A DNA stretch of 64,000 nt, taken from NCBI GenBank assembly GCA_964035575.1, contig OZ037894.1:682001-746000 (forward strand), in the 5' to 3' direction. Source of the DNA: Rhynchopus sp. YZ270_cl-10. Its lineage: Eukaryota; Euglenozoa; Diplonemea; Diplonemida; Diplonemidae. Position 1 is the stretch's first letter; the number at the start of each line of letters is the position of its first letter. Shown piece by piece: positions 21,953 to 32,120 of this stretch. Below the pieces are notes generated by a model. The model searched no databases. It was not told where the DNA came from and saw only the letters and a list, made by a program, of their open reading frames with translations. The position numbers were made by a program, and so were the translations under genes.

Positions 21953-22030
21953 GGTGGCTGTATTGTGTATCATGGATTATGATAGACAATTCTCACATCA
22001 CAACATACAGCTGTATTGTGATGCGTATTA
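21953..22030. repeat. Short foldback element, GTGGCTGTATTGTG ends
   Basis: Begins GTGGCTGTATTGTG and ends with ATACAGCTGTATTGTGATG. The interior GGATTATGATAGACAATTCT is the inverse complement of the interior of the copy at 25808, so the two copies are inserted in opposite orientation. A third, weaker copy starts near 22128. Confidence 0.55.
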
Positions 22031-22377
22031 CATGTCATCCCACCTAACGTTGGTGGGGTAAAAACCCACCAATAATTTCCCCCCCGCCCCTAAATCCACC
22101 AAGTTAATACCCCACCAACGTTTTGGTGGACGACTGTATTGTATTGGGTATTATGATACATACAATTTTATCCCAATCCAGCCAAAACCGCTACCTCCCC
22201 CACCCTCCCCATCCCCCTAAACCATCCTTAACAGAGGGGCCAACACTTTATCCCACACACACACACCCTCTTTCACCCTTTCCCCTCTTCCTCTCATGAA
22301 AATTGGGTAGGGGCAACGGGGGGTCTTTTCTCTTTCTCTACAGAAGAGACTTTTTTTGACACGCTTTAACTCTTTTA

Positions 22378-24955
22378 ATGTCTGTCTCTCACATACCAAG
22401 TTTGAGACCGAGTAGCGGGAGGAGAAGGCAGGATGGGGGGACGCCGTCGCCGACTGCGGGGAGTCCTAGGTTGCCCCCTGCAGGGGTAATGCCGTTGCAG
22501 CCGAGGACGCCTGGGTCGTCGTCTCCCACTTCATCAGCTGGGTCACCTTCGTCGCGGATTGGGTCTGCAGGGTCTGCCCGCCGGCGTACCAACCCAATCC
22601 TTGCCATGCAACAACAACAGGCCGAGTCCCCTCGCTCCTCATACTCCCCTTGCGCGCCTCAGGTCGCCCCACTCCGTTCTTCAATTTCCCAGACGCAACC
22701 AACCAAAAAGGGGTATCTCACAAAACGCTATAAACTCCGCAACAAAGACTACTATTTTGTATTAGAAGGCAGCATGTTAACGAGATATGGAAGTGATATG
22801 AAAAACCCGAAGGAGTACCGTCTGCTCTCAACCTGTGAGTGTAGGATTGAGGCGGGGGTGTTGGTCCTGCAGTTTCCTACTTCGTCGAATAAACGGTCGG
22901 AGTATTTGCATAGAGACCCAATGGAGTTGGAGAGATGGGCGAAGGTGTTGTGTGATTGTATTAGAGCGTTGAGGTTGCGGAAGCACAGTTCTGCTGCATT
23001 GTTGAGGAGTCAGAGTATCAGGCATTGTCCTGGGTTTGATACGTTGTTCGACAGTTTAAGGACGCAAAAACGGCAGGAAATTGATGTGAGCGATGCTGCA
23101 GATGTAGGCAGCATTCTCACTAATATCAAAACCGCGGCAGACCCTTCGCTTCTCGCGCTCTCCAAACTCCGGAACTCCCCGCTCAGCAATGATCTGGCAA
23201 GCTCTCTTGACCAGATCTGGATGCAGTATGACACTGATGGGGACGGCTTCCTCAACCCAAAAGAAAACGCGGCATTAGTTCGCGCATATTTCAAAGCAAA
23301 GCAGAAGCACACCCCAGGAATCATCCAGGATACTATCGATGCGACGTTAGGGATGTACTTCAAGGAGGCTGTGGATAAGTCATCTATGGCATCATTTGTG
23401 TGTGATATTAGAAAGAATGCAGAGGAAAAGGTGAATACGTTTTACAATAATTTGGAATCACGCATCACCGATGTGGCCAACGAAATGTGGGAGCGGATGG
23501 ACTGCAACAGAGACGGCCGGGTGGACCGCCACGAATTCATGTCGGTCTTCCTCGACTGCGATGAGGTCCTCTACTTCGACAGTGCCATGCGTACTTCAAT
23601 AGGGGACGATGTTGCTGCCGCCGTTTCGGTTCTCCTGCAAAAACACAATAAAACCGACCTCGGAACCTGTGGTCTCAAAAACATTGGAAACACCTGCTAC
23701 ATGAACACCGCCATTCAATGTCTCTCTGCAACAGTAAAATTCCGCCAATTCTTCTTATCAGGAACCTACTCTCAATACATCAACACCAAAAACCGGCTTG
23801 GAACAAAGGGACGCCTTGCGAACGCTTTCGCGGAAATGTTGACATCAATGTGGAAAGGGGGGCATGCAGTGTTCACCCCAAAGCACTTCAAGGATGAACT
23901 CGGCAAAGTCGATGAAACGTTTAGTGGATATGGGCAAGAGGATTGTCATGAATTGATTTCTTGCTTGCTCGACCGTTTGCACGAAGATCTGAACTACATC
24001 ACCGAAAAGAAATACATCGAATTGAAAGACCCACCCCGAGCTACTGATGAAGAGCTTGCGAATATGTGGTGGGAATACCACATCAAACAGAACGTTGGTG
24101 TAGTAGTCTCTCTTTTCCATGGACAGCTCAAATCAGTGGTGACCTGCTCAAAATGTCGTTATGTGTCAAAGGCGTTTGACGCTTTTATGTATCTTTCTGT
24201 TCCCGTTGCATCTTCAGGTAGTACTACGCTGGCTTCTTGCCTATCAGGATCGCTCGGAGTAGAAGAAGTAAAGAAAGACTCTGACTGGTATTGCGGTCAA
24301 TGCAAAAAGCACCAACCCTTCAAAAAGGAGGTCTCCATCTGGCGTCTCCCGCAGTATCTTATTGTGCATTTGAAGCGCTTCCGGTACTCTGTGTATGGCA
24401 CGATAAGTAGCAAGCTTGGCACTGCGATTGACTTTCCCGAGGTTTTTTCCCCAGAGCAGTGGTGCGAACGATCTCTCTACGACACTGTGCAGACCTCGAG
24501 CGAGGGGATGTACGAATGCTTTAAGGAGGTCATCACGCCGGCAATGCCCTTCCTCAGTCCCAGGGCACCGTGTCTGGCGTCTCCTTTGTCGCCATTAGGC
24601 TCGCCGTTGGGACTTCCTGCGAGCCGCAGTCCCCTAGGATCGCGGCAGACATCTCTAGGGTTCGACGGAAGGCTCTCAGGGGGAGGGACATCCAGCAGTG
24701 GGGCCTCGAGTAGTGTAAGTGCTCCCCCAGGCAGCTACCACCTCTACGGCATAGCAAACCACTACGGAAGCTCCAGTGGCGGCCATTACACAGCCTTCGC
24801 AAAGGTGAACGATAAATGGAAGGCGTTCGATGACTCTTATGTGAGCGATTTGGTATGGAGTTTTTTTTGAAAAATAATAATAACAAAATTGACAGGAAAA
24901 TCCGTGCAAGCAGGCAAGAGAATCCGGTTATCTATTGTTTTATGAGTTGAAGTGA
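22378..24955 (+). CDS. Ubiquitin-specific protease with PH domain and EF-hands (2 exons)
   Basis: Exon 1 22378-24852, intron 24853-24895 (43 nt), exon 2 24896-24955; 844 aa. Removes ubiquitin from proteins (family C19 cysteine protease). Order: Ser/Pro-rich tail (1-105); PH domain (about 108-200, KKGYLTKR...ELERWAKVL); EF-hand DTDGDGFLNPKE (285-296) and a second, DCNRDGRVDRHE (375-386), both with complete calcium ligands; USP core from about 430. Catalytic Cys440 lies in GNTCYMN, His803 in SGGHYTAF, Asp818/819 in FDDSYVSD. Two CxxC pairs (TCSKC, YCGQC) form the zinc site in the fingers. Splicing adds SGYLLFYELK, the usual USP end; unspliced reading would stop after FF. A Ser/Pro-rich insert (725-780) splits the palm before the His box. 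Membrane and calcium control are inferred from the added domains. Confidence 0.92.
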
Positions 24956-25434
24956 AAATAAAAGAAGTGTTTTTCACCATAGTTCGAAGAAGAACAAGGT
25001 GTTTTGGGGTGGGGGGGAAGGATGATCGGGAGAACAGGGTATCAAAAAAATATTTGTTGGTGATCAGAAGAGAAGGCTTTTCAGCCGCGATCTTTAAAAA
25101 AAAACACACACACACACACACACCCCACTGTGACCCCCCCTCAGAGTGCCATTCGTTAGGGAGGGGGGGCTATTTTTCTCCCAACACCCAAAGGCACACG
25201 AAAACGTTGATTTGGCTGTGTATATTTAAAAGCGACTGTGTGGTAGTTCCTTAAGGGCGGAGCATTGTCCATATTGGGCGTGTATATGTTTTGAAAATCC
25301 CCTTTTTTTCCCCCCCTCCCTCCCTACCAACAGCGATTTCCCACAACGCAACCAAAAAACAAAAAAATAAACTTATTCCATCCCCTATGTCTCTCTCTCT
25401 CTCTCTCCCCCACTCCCTGCATATTTTCTTCTTG

Positions 25435-25476
25435 AGATGTGTACGAGAGGCACATTTCATCTTTTCAATTTTTTCT
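25435..25476 (+). repeat. Hairpin family A, TGTG-arm variant
   Basis: AGATGTGTACGAGAGGCAC then ATTTCATCTTTTCAATTTT. The 5' arm GATGTGT faces GCACATTTCATC, so stem pairing is kept although no base of the CTAAGC/GCTTAG stem remains. Confidence 0.7.
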
Positions 25477-25529
25477 TCTTCCGAGTGGGGGGGTGTTTTT
25501 TTTATTTTTCTGTCGGCAACTCCCAAACG

Positions 25530-25622
25530 CAACACCCTGGGGGTTCGATAACCCCATGGTGCACGGAGTGTCAGTGCCTGCGTCCCAGAGGCGTTTTTTG
25601 CACTATCAATTTCACTTTTTTA
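25530..25622 (+). repeat. Hairpin family B, best copy
   Basis: AACACCCTGGGGGTTCGATA, ACCCCATGGTGCACGGAGTG, TCAGTGCCTGCGTCCCAGAG, GCGTTTTTTGCACTATC, AATTTCACTTTTTTACC. Arms ACACCC...GGAGTGT enclose a six-pair GGGGTT/AACCCC stem; AGTGC and GCACT enclose a second hairpin with CCCAGAG in its loop. Confidence 0.75.
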
Positions 25623-25807
25623 CCTTTATCATGAATCAGACCTTTGTCTGTATACCACCATACACTACTCCCCTCGGAAGAAGAAAAAAAAAGCACAAAA
25701 TGGGTTTCCATTTTTTTCCACCACAACCCCTTCACACATACCCCCTCAGTTTCTTGTGTTTCTCTTTGGTCCGGCTCAGGGGTTTTGGTTTTTACATGAT
25801 GTGCCCT

Positions 25808-25876
25808 AGTGGCTGTATTGTGAGAATTGCCTATCATAATACATAATACAGATTCACAATACAGCTGTGTACCGGC
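25808..25876. repeat. Short foldback element, second copy
   Basis: GTGGCTGTATTGTGAGAATT to TTCACAATACAGCTGTG; the ends GGCTGTATTGTGA and TCACAATACAG pair. The interior is reversed relative to the 21953 copy. Confidence 0.6.
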
Positions 25877-26089
25877 GGTTGTACCCCCTTTTTATTAAAG
25901 ATGTGCATGCACACGAAGGCATAGTCAATCTATTCAACTTTTCTTTCTTGTGATGTTGTGTTTTTGTTCACAAAAAGAAATGCAAAAAAGAAAAAAATCC
26001 TGTAACACCACACACTGCTTTTACTGTACACCCTCTTGTACAACAACCAACGAACCCAGCGTACCCCCTCTCCCCTTAAAGGTGGCTAA

Positions 26090-27015
26090 TGGGGTGGCGA
26101 CAAGGGGGGTCGGAACTGGGCAGTCACGAAAAATCACAAATAATCATTTTTCTTCTTTGTGATTCTTTGCGACAGGTCGTGATTTTTTGTGATTTTTTGC
26201 GATTTTTTGTGATATTTTGTGATCTTTTGTGATCGACATATTTTGAGATGAGCTTTTTTTTGTCCCGCTCTGGTAGTGTAGTGTACTGTACTGTGTATAC
26301 TGTGTATACTGTGTATACTGTGTATACTGTGTATACTGTGTATACTGTGTATACTGTGTATACTGTGTATACTGTGTATACTGTGTATACTGTGTATACT
26401 GTGTATACTGTGTATACTGTGTATACTGTGTATACTGTGTATACTGTGTATACTGTGTATACTGTGTATACTGTGTATACTGTGTATACTGTGTATACTG
26501 TGTATACTGTGTATACTGTGTATACTGTGTATACTGTGTATACTGTGTATACTGCGGAAATTGACCAAAAACGAGAACTTGTCCATTTCGGCAAATTGAC
26601 CCCACCACTGGCCGGACGGATTCCGGAAATGCAAATGCCGGCGTTTAAAAATTTCACAAATGAAAACAAAACAAAAATTTCCAACAACAAACAACACATG
26701 AATGCCCCCAAATCGCATGACATCTGGTAGAAACACGGTAGGGAATCGGTTATGCAGCCACGCCGAAAAAGTTCAATTTTAAGCGAAACTTACACATACT
26801 TACGCAGAACTGAGAACAACTGAGCACAACTGAGCACAATTCCACCACAATTACAGCACAATTGCAGCAGCCCAAAACGGTACACTTTTGTGATTTTTTG
26901 TGATTTTTTGTGATTTTTCGTGATTTTGTGATTTTTTGTGATTTTTTGTGATCGAGAGAATTTAAAAATATTTTTTGTGAATATTTTTTTCCACACCCCC
27001 CCTGTCGCCACCCCA
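26090..27015. mobile_element. 926-bp non-autonomous TIR element with 5-bp target duplication
   Basis: The terminal TGGGGTGGCGACA and TGTCGCCACCCCA are perfect 13-bp inverse complements, each followed inward by a G- or C-run. GCTAA flanks both sides (26085-26089 and 27016-27020). Removing the element and one GCTAA leaves GGTGGCTAAGCAC then TATGAGGCTCAC, a family A hairpin, so it landed in one. Inside are GTGATTTTTT repeats at both ends (26178-26245 and 26887-26955, same orientation) and a 9-bp tandem array. No transposase is encoded. Superfamily is unassigned. Confidence 0.85.
26292..26553. repeat. 9-bp minisatellite, about 29 units of ACTGTGTAT
   Basis: A nearly perfect array inside the 926-bp element. 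Because nine is divisible by three it is open in several frames on both strands, giving spurious YTV, YTQ and SIH repeat peptides. GTATAC within each unit makes the array self-complementary in part. Confidence 0.95.
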
Positions 27016-27046
27016 GCTAAGCACTATGAGGCTCACAAAAAACCTA

Positions 27047-27082
27047 AAGATGTGTGCACGAGAGGCACATTCATCTTATGAG

Positions 27083-27090
<8 letters not shown>
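27047..27090 (+). repeat. Hairpin family A, TGTGC-arm variant
   Basis: AAGATGTGTGC, loop ACGAGAG, GCACATTCATCTT, then ATGAGTTCTC and about 22 T. AAGATG pairs with CATCTT and TGTGC with GCACA, the clearest pairing-preserving variant of the family. Confidence 0.8.
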
Positions 27091-27113
<23 letters not shown>

Positions 27114-27128
27114 GAAAAATTTGTTATA

Positions 27129-27156
27129 GTGTAGACACCCGAGGATGAAACTCCAC
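27129..27156. repeat. Micro-hairpin GTGTAG...CTCCAC, TA-flanked
   Basis: 28 bp between TA dinucleotides. The interior ACACCCGAGGATGAAA is roughly the inverse complement of that at 16852, so the two copies are in opposite orientation. Confidence 0.65.
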
Positions 27157-27462
27157 TATACAAAAACGCTTTTACGTAACCGCCGATGAACACGATGATG
27201 ATCTTTCCTGTGTGGCAGATGTCACACTGATGACGTTAAAGTTGTTCCCCGCCGGTCCCATCTCATTTTCACTACTTCACCTCCCCGGCAACACGGAGCG
27301 TGAACCCCCCCCTCGATACCACACTTTGTGGCCAAGAGATGCTCATGCACATGAGGCATAATTCAATCTCTCAACTTTTCTCCTCACCCCCTCCCTTTTC
27401 ATACGATTCAAGCTGACCAAGCAGAGGCTTCGGGCACTCTTATAAACCTTTCTTATTGCCTA

Positions 27463-27510
27463 TTTAGATGTCTCAGCGCCCGAGGCTTAGGTTCATCTTA
27501 TTTTTTTTAT
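27463..27510 (+). repeat. Hairpin family A copy
   Basis: TTAGATGTCTCAGCGCCCGA then GGCTTAGGTTCATCTTA and a T run. Another partial copy lies just upstream (27415-27455, GCTGACCAAGCAGAGGC then TTATAAACC). Confidence 0.55.
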
Positions 27511-28152
27511 TCTTTTTCAGAAAGAATTTCTTCACAAAAACCCTTCTCGTTAATATCAACTTTCATCCCCTTCAGAGATGCGTTACCTTCCCCTCGAGGG
27601 CTGTCCAGTCTCCTGGTAGCCCTTTGGTGTGTATTATCTTTTATTCTTTTCAAAGTTTCCCCCCCAACCCCTTTTTGTACAAAGCGAGAGTGTTCAACGC
27701 TCTCGAGCTCCATTTTTATGGTAGTGAAGCATGACAGGATGTTGTCATCATCTTATCAACGCCCTTCACAACGATGTGTCAGAGGGAGAAACGCTACCAT
27801 TAGATTGCTTTTTATTTTAGTTTGTGGGGGCCTTAACCAGGCGGAAAATGTTTTTAATTGTATTTGATGCCGATCCGGATGCGCTGCTAGAAACACCACT
27901 CCAGAGTCACGTTAAGTCACGTTTGTCACGAAAAGGGATAACAAAATAAGGGATATGGGATACCTGCCTCCTTGGGAGCTACCACCTACCCACTCCGAAA
28001 AAAATGAGGAAAATTCCTGTTTTTTTTATTTATTTATTTTAATCCTCCCTCCCCCCCATCACCGCCAACACAACTCTCTCAAAAAAAAAAAATTCTATTC
28101 TCTTCTTTTCCCTCCTTTAAACGTTATCCCCATACACCCCTTTAAAAGAGGT

Positions 28153-29208
28153 ATGAAAACGGATGAATCTGACCAAGCCTTTCCAGGACTGCCCCCCCAC
28201 CCCATTTTTCACCCCCCCAAAAAAATGAAGGACAAGGTGCAGTCATACATTTTGCTTGCTCTATCACTTCTTGCTTGGGGTGTTGTGGTTGCGATTCTTG
28301 CCGATGTGAGGTCGTGGTTGTTGTTCTCCACGACAGGGGTGGATGGGGCGTGCGGGGTGTTCAGATGTAATGTGGTGGTGGATGGGAAGGCGATATCGAG
28401 TCTTGCGAAGGATCCTTGCGGAGCGCGCGCGAAATGCGCCAAAGCTGCACAAGGTTTTGGCGCTGCCGCTGTCTCTATGATCACCGCACACCTCGCAGTA
28501 GATGTTTGCGTAGCCTTCCGAGAAGATCTCGTCCCCCATGCTACTCTCCACCACGCAAAATACGCCCGCGGTGTAACCGGCCTCCTCCTCCTCGTCTTCT
28601 GGGTAATTCTGTTCATCACCTACTTCGCAGACTTTGGAACCGATGAGGTGTGTCTTATGGACGGTGCGAGCAGCCTCTCGAAGGTGCCAGGTGTTGTCGC
28701 AGGGTTTGGGATCTATCTTGCGGGAGGGTTGGTGTTGGTTGAATCCGCAAATTTCTTCTTTTTTGTTTCCTGGAAGGTTTCCCCTGGGGCAGCCAGACAA
28801 CAGCAGGTTCATCATCATGAAGTTCCGTTGCGTCGTGGCTCGCCTTCTGCATCTCCTTCACAATCTCCAACAAATCAGTCAATGAGAGTCATTGTGCATC
28901 CCAAAGAGCATGTGTACGATACATACGAAGATGGTCCAGGTCTCATGTCTTCCGCATATTCTGCGCGTACCGAACCCCAAAAAGGCGCGTCTCTCAAAAA
29001 GAGTCGTGCCATTCCAGTCATCCATGTAAACGAAAAGGGTCAAATCCTTGCGGACGACGAAGAAGATGTGCTTGCAGCAAGCCTTCTAGAGAAATCGAGA
29101 AAAGGTCTCTCGGTCAGCATAAACGAGCCGGGGCGTGAGGAGGTGGCGGAAGAGGAAGAAGACAAAGATGAGAGTGTCAGGTTGGAAACAGCGAGGTTAA
29201 TTGAATAG
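28153..29208 (+). CDS. Four-TM membrane protein, amastin/claudin-like topology
   Basis: 351 aa from the ATG in AGAGGTATGAAAACG; an inner ATG at 28225 (MKDKVQSY) is also possible and lies right before the first membrane segment, while the frame is open back to 27955. TM1 is SYILLALSLLAWGVVVAILA; an extracytoplasmic loop contains GACGVFRCNVVVDG; TM2, TM3 (TGLLLLVFWVILFITYF) and TM4 (GFGIYLAGGLVLVESANFFF) follow, then a roughly 130-residue acidic, Ser-rich cytoplasmic tail. GVFR after TM1 and the FW pair in TM3 are shared with the genes at 37083 and 42873, so all three are probably paralogues. General fold like amastins or claudins; the function is unknown. Confidence 0.7.
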   Translation: MKTDESDQAFPGLPPHPIFHPPKKMKDKVQSYILLALSLLAWGVVVAILADVRSWLLFSTTGVDGACGVFRCNVVVDGKAISSLAKDPCGARAKCAKAAQGFGAAAVSMITAHLAVDVCVAFREDLVPHATLHHAKYARGVTGLLLLVFWVILFITYFADFGTDEVCLMDGASSLSKVPGVVAGFGIYLAGGLVLVESANFFFFVSWKVSPGAARQQQVHHHEVPLRRGSPSASPSQSPTNQSMRVIVHPKEHVYDTYEDGPGLMSSAYSARTEPQKGASLKKSRAIPVIHVNEKGQILADDEEDVLAASLLEKSRKGLSVSINEPGREEVAEEEEDKDESVRLETARLIE

Positions 29209-29323
29209 GCGGGGGGGATAGTTTCTTTTTTGGGGAGAGAGGGCAATGCCTGCGTCCGAGCGAGGCGTTTGCGCTTACTCTTTGGGGTGGGGAGGGGGCG
29301 TTTTTTTACTATGTCATGTACCA

Positions 29324-29373
29324 AGGTACACTGTCACGAGAGGGCTTTGTATTTCAACTCTACTTTTACATCT
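29324..29373 (+). repeat. Dispersed element family D, copy 3
   Basis: AAGGTACACTGTCACGAGAG, GGCTTTGTATTTCAACTC, then TACTTTTAC. Family C begins only about 30 bp downstream. Confidence 0.65.
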
Positions 29374-29403
29374 TTTGCTGTTGGCCGCAGGGTACTTTTG
29401 TGC

Positions 29404-29472
29404 TTTCATCCGGGGCTGGCATCGTTGTGTCAGTCGGAGGTGACTGCATTAATAACTTTTTTTTTTCTCAAA
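29404..29472 (+). repeat. Dispersed element family C, copy 2
   Basis: CTTTCATCCGGGGCTGGCAT, CGTTGTGTCAGTCGGAGG, then TGACTGCATTAATAAC and a T run. Confidence 0.65.
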
Positions 29473-29870
29473 AAGATGGGTGTGAGGCCCATTCAGGGTG
29501 CAGTGTGTGTGTGTGTGTGTGTTTTAGACATGCTTTCAATCATGCGTTATTTTTTGTTTTGTTTACATCCCCTTATTTTGTTTGTGAATTTTTATTACAA
29601 CACTTATTGCTTGATTTCCCCTCATTCTTTTTAGGTTTTACTAAAACGCAATAAGCTCGGGTATATCTTACCCAGCTCTTCTCGTTTTATTTCTCTCTTT
29701 TTTTGGCCAGACCACAGCGAAGAAGGGACAGACCACAGCGAAGAAGGGAAGAAACAATATACCAGCTTCAGAAAAGAAAAGGTGTCTGGTCCATGAATTT
29801 TTTTTAGGCATCAAGGTGAGGCTCGGTGCATTTTTTTTAGATTTGAGGCCTGGAAAAAAAACCTTTTTTT

Positions 29871-29918
29871 AAAGATGTGTCTGCACGCGAGGCATTTTCA
29901 TCTTTTTAACTTTTCTTT
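29871..29918 (+). repeat. Hairpin family A copy
   Basis: AAAGATGTGTCTGC, loop ACGCGAG, GCATTTTCATCTTTTT then AACTTTTC. A second copy follows at 29931-29985 with a longer loop between AAGATGAAC and GTTCATCTT. Confidence 0.65.
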
Positions 29919-30380
29919 CCCCTCCCCCCAAGATGAACTTCGCACTTAACTTAACACTAGAGGCTTAGGTTCATCTTCACCCCCCCTTTTTTTCAGGTTC
30001 ACAGTGTAATCACTTTTGAACTTAGACCCCCTTTCCCTCGACTCCTTACTAGAAAAATAAATTTGAGTTTTTTTTTTTTGAACTGTCTTTGTAGCTGCAC
30101 TACTAACAAATTACTTTTCATCAACAAAACCCCCGTCTTTTTTTGATAAAACAACTTGTTGTCAATTCTAAAAAGATTGGAGGCAGCGCTGCAGGGCAAA
30201 CAAAACGGATTGAAAAAAAACAGAAGCTTGCTTGTTTTCTTTGAGTACTCAATTAACCACAACAACCGTACTTCAGTTTAACACATTTTTTCACCTTTTT
30301 GTTTTCCCGGCTTTGAGCGCACAAACAAAAGACCCGATCTTTTTCGAGATAGCCCACAGCACAGACGTCTCTGTATTGTC

Positions 30381-31108
30381 CAGGCCTTTTGCTAACTTTG
30401 GGATTTTCCCCCTGAATGGCATGATGGTCAAAAAAAATAATTTCCTGGAAAAAAAGTACATTCCGAGCTTTCCCACCTGGTAAAAGCGGTCGTCGCGCGC
30501 TTCGCGCGCGCCTCCCTGCCAGCCACAGGGTGGAGAGGCGAAGGGTCAGTTTTGCGAGATAACAAAAACGGAATCTAATCCTTTATTAACGGTCCTTGGT
30601 CTTGCGCCTTACGTACACTAACCGTACAAAATCAATACGTCTTCCAGAAGCAGGGGCTGTTGCAACGGTTGGGTCAAGTTTCATTTCTGGCTGAAAAATG
30701 CAAGGGAATCCCCTTTGACATTGTAAAATGGCACCGTAGGCAGGAAGAAAATAGCGTACAGCGCGAGCGAAGCGAGCGGGAATTTTTTTTTGAGGTATAC
30801 CTCCGCGAGCGCAGCGAGCAGAAAAATTTTAAGGTGCCATCATGCCATCATGCCATCATGCCATCATGCCATCATGCCATCATGCCATCATGCCATCATG
30901 CCATCATGCCATCATGCCATCATGCCATCATGCCATCATGCCATCATGCCATCATGCCATCATGCCATCTGGGGGGAAATCCCCAGGTGATGGAGAGCGA
31001 AAGCCCTGCCTCACCACCCCCCGTGGCATGATGGTGGCATGATGGAAAAAAAAAATAAAAAACGCCCAAAAACGTGGCATGATGGCATGATGGTTAGCAA
31101 AAGGCCTG
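30381..31108 (+). mobile_element. 728-bp non-autonomous TIR element with 9-bp target duplication, copy 1
   Basis: Ends CAGGCCTTTTGCTAAC and GTTAGCAAAAGGCCTG are perfect inverse complements. TGTATTGTC flanks both sides (30372-30380, 31109-31117). Inside, left to right: a TTTGGGATTTTCCCCCTG block, GCGCGC-TTC-GCGCGC hairpin, a 250-bp unique stretch, two GCGAGCGAAGCGAGC-type blocks, an 8-bp CATCATGC array and a GGCATGATGG end. No protein is encoded. Nine-base duplications are typical of Mutator-like and some Merlin elements; the assignment is inference. The second copy at 43643 is inverted and otherwise very similar. Confidence 0.88.
30836..30969 (+). repeat. 8-bp minisatellite, about 16.7 units of GCCATCAT
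   Basis: A tandem array inside copy 1 of the 9-bp-TSD element. The matching array in copy 2 (43782-43972) has about 23.9 units, so array length has changed since the copies diverged. Confidence 0.92.
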
Positions 31109-31484
31109 TGTATTGTCTGTGAGCATCTCCAAAAAAAAATACCTCAGAAAACAAGGTATTGTATGAATACAAAAAGCCACCCATGACCCCCGATAAATTT
31201 GAGGGGTCGAGTAGACGTTAATTTTGATATTGTTATTACGATTCAATATTATTTTTTTTTAAACGTACCCGCGATTCACGGTGTTCATGCTCGAACACTA
31301 CGTCATACGTGCCAAAAATTACGAACTCCGTCTGGGGAAATGACATCATCCCAAACAACAAACTGAAACGGAAACCCACGCAGCTGATGCTGCGCGATAA
31401 CGAATGTGATCAAGAGTGTTTTTTTTTTTTTCCTTCTCCAAGGTGGCTATGTCAAAGGCGATGAATAAACCGAGGAATAATCTA

Positions 31485-31583
31485 CCGTATTCGTAAAAAA
31501 TGTTCGACCAATAAAGTTCGTCCTTTTCGGGATTTTTCTGGAAGTTCGTCCTTTTTTACGGTCGAACATTTTTACGAATACGG
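31485..31583. mobile_element. TA-target MITE, copy with visible empty site
   Basis: 99 bp with TIRs CCGTATTCGTAAAAA and TTTTTACGAATACGG, extended inward by TGTTCGACC and GGTCGAACA. TA at 31483-31484 and 31584-31585 is the target duplication, proven by the uninterrupted homologue at 16540-16565. The interior GTTCGTCCTTTT...GGATTTTTCTGGA is shared with the copies at 39469 and 41073. This fits a Tc1/mariner-type MITE. Confidence 0.88.
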
Positions 31584-31636
31584 TAATCAGACTAAGCACA
31601 AGAGAGGGCTTAGGGTCATCTTATAAGCTTTCCTTT
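31584..31636 (+). repeat. Hairpin family A, copy interrupted upstream by the MITE
   Basis: TAATCAGACTAAGC, ACAAGAGAGG, GCTTAGGGTCATC, TTATAAGCTTTCC. The left part of the same repeat lies at 31441-31484. Confidence 0.75.
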
Positions 31637-32120
31637 TGAAAATGCGAGATGTATTGTGTCCTTATGGGGTACTTCTATCTTTGCAAACTTTCCTCCGACT
31701 GTTCATTTACGATGTGTGAGGACACTCTCTTTTTTGTTTCTCCCCCCCTTTGAAATAAAGTCCACTGCGTAGCTGATGTGTGTACGCAGCACTTTCCTCT
31801 TTTGCGAAGATTTCTTTATCGAATCCATTTTATTTTTTTCTGAGGTTTAGGGTTTCCGCTTGGATTTGGCTCTCAAAATTTGGTTCTCCCGCAAAAGCTG
31901 ATTTTTTTTTTGGCCTCAACGAGGTTTCCTCTTCTGCCAGGTCGTCAGTGGGAGCGTATTGCAGTAATAAAAGTATCACCACAGAATATTTATTACATAC
32001 TTTACGCACAAACAAAGGTGTACCGAAGAAGCTCTTTTTCGCCTTCCGATTTGAAAGTTCTAGGTGATTAAGCATGAGAGACTAAGCTTTTTCTCAGAAT
32101 AATCTTTCTCTTTTTTTTTG

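Larger units (their letters stand above)
21716..22377. other. Intergenic with family A and foldback repeats
   Basis: A family A copy at 21792, a short foldback at 21953-22030, a CCCACC/GGTGGG inverted repeat (22040-22132), and a TTTCTCTACAG tract at 22331-22341 that could be the acceptor for the next gene. Confidence 0.55.
24956..28152. other. Intergenic repeat region
   Basis: No gene seen. Holds a CA/AC tract (25106-25122), CT repeats, families A and B, a small foldback, the 926-bp TIR element with its minisatellite, a micro-hairpin and further family A copies. 27160-27330 and 27740-27950 show nothing I recognise. A C/T-rich run precedes the next gene. Confidence 0.6.

Noticed and set aside
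25540-25560. tRNA gene suggested by GGTTCGATAACC (B-box-like)
   Set aside because: No acceptor stem, anticodon arm or A box at proper spacing; it is the inner stem of family B. A distant tRNA origin of the family is not excluded.
26124-26736. Long open frames on both strands encoding YTV/YTQ/SIH repeats
   Set aside because: They are the 9-bp minisatellite read in frame; no start context, no conserved flank, and all frames are equally open.
29709-29745. Direct repeat GACCACAGCGAAGAAGGGA as a possible target duplication
   Set aside because: The copies are adjacent with almost nothing between them, so a simple tandem duplication is likelier than an insertion.
30660-31042. Repeat peptides MPSCHHAI, and the possibility of a CRISPR-like array
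   Set aside because: Contiguous 8-bp tandem repeat with no spacers, inside a TIR element in a eukaryotic genome.
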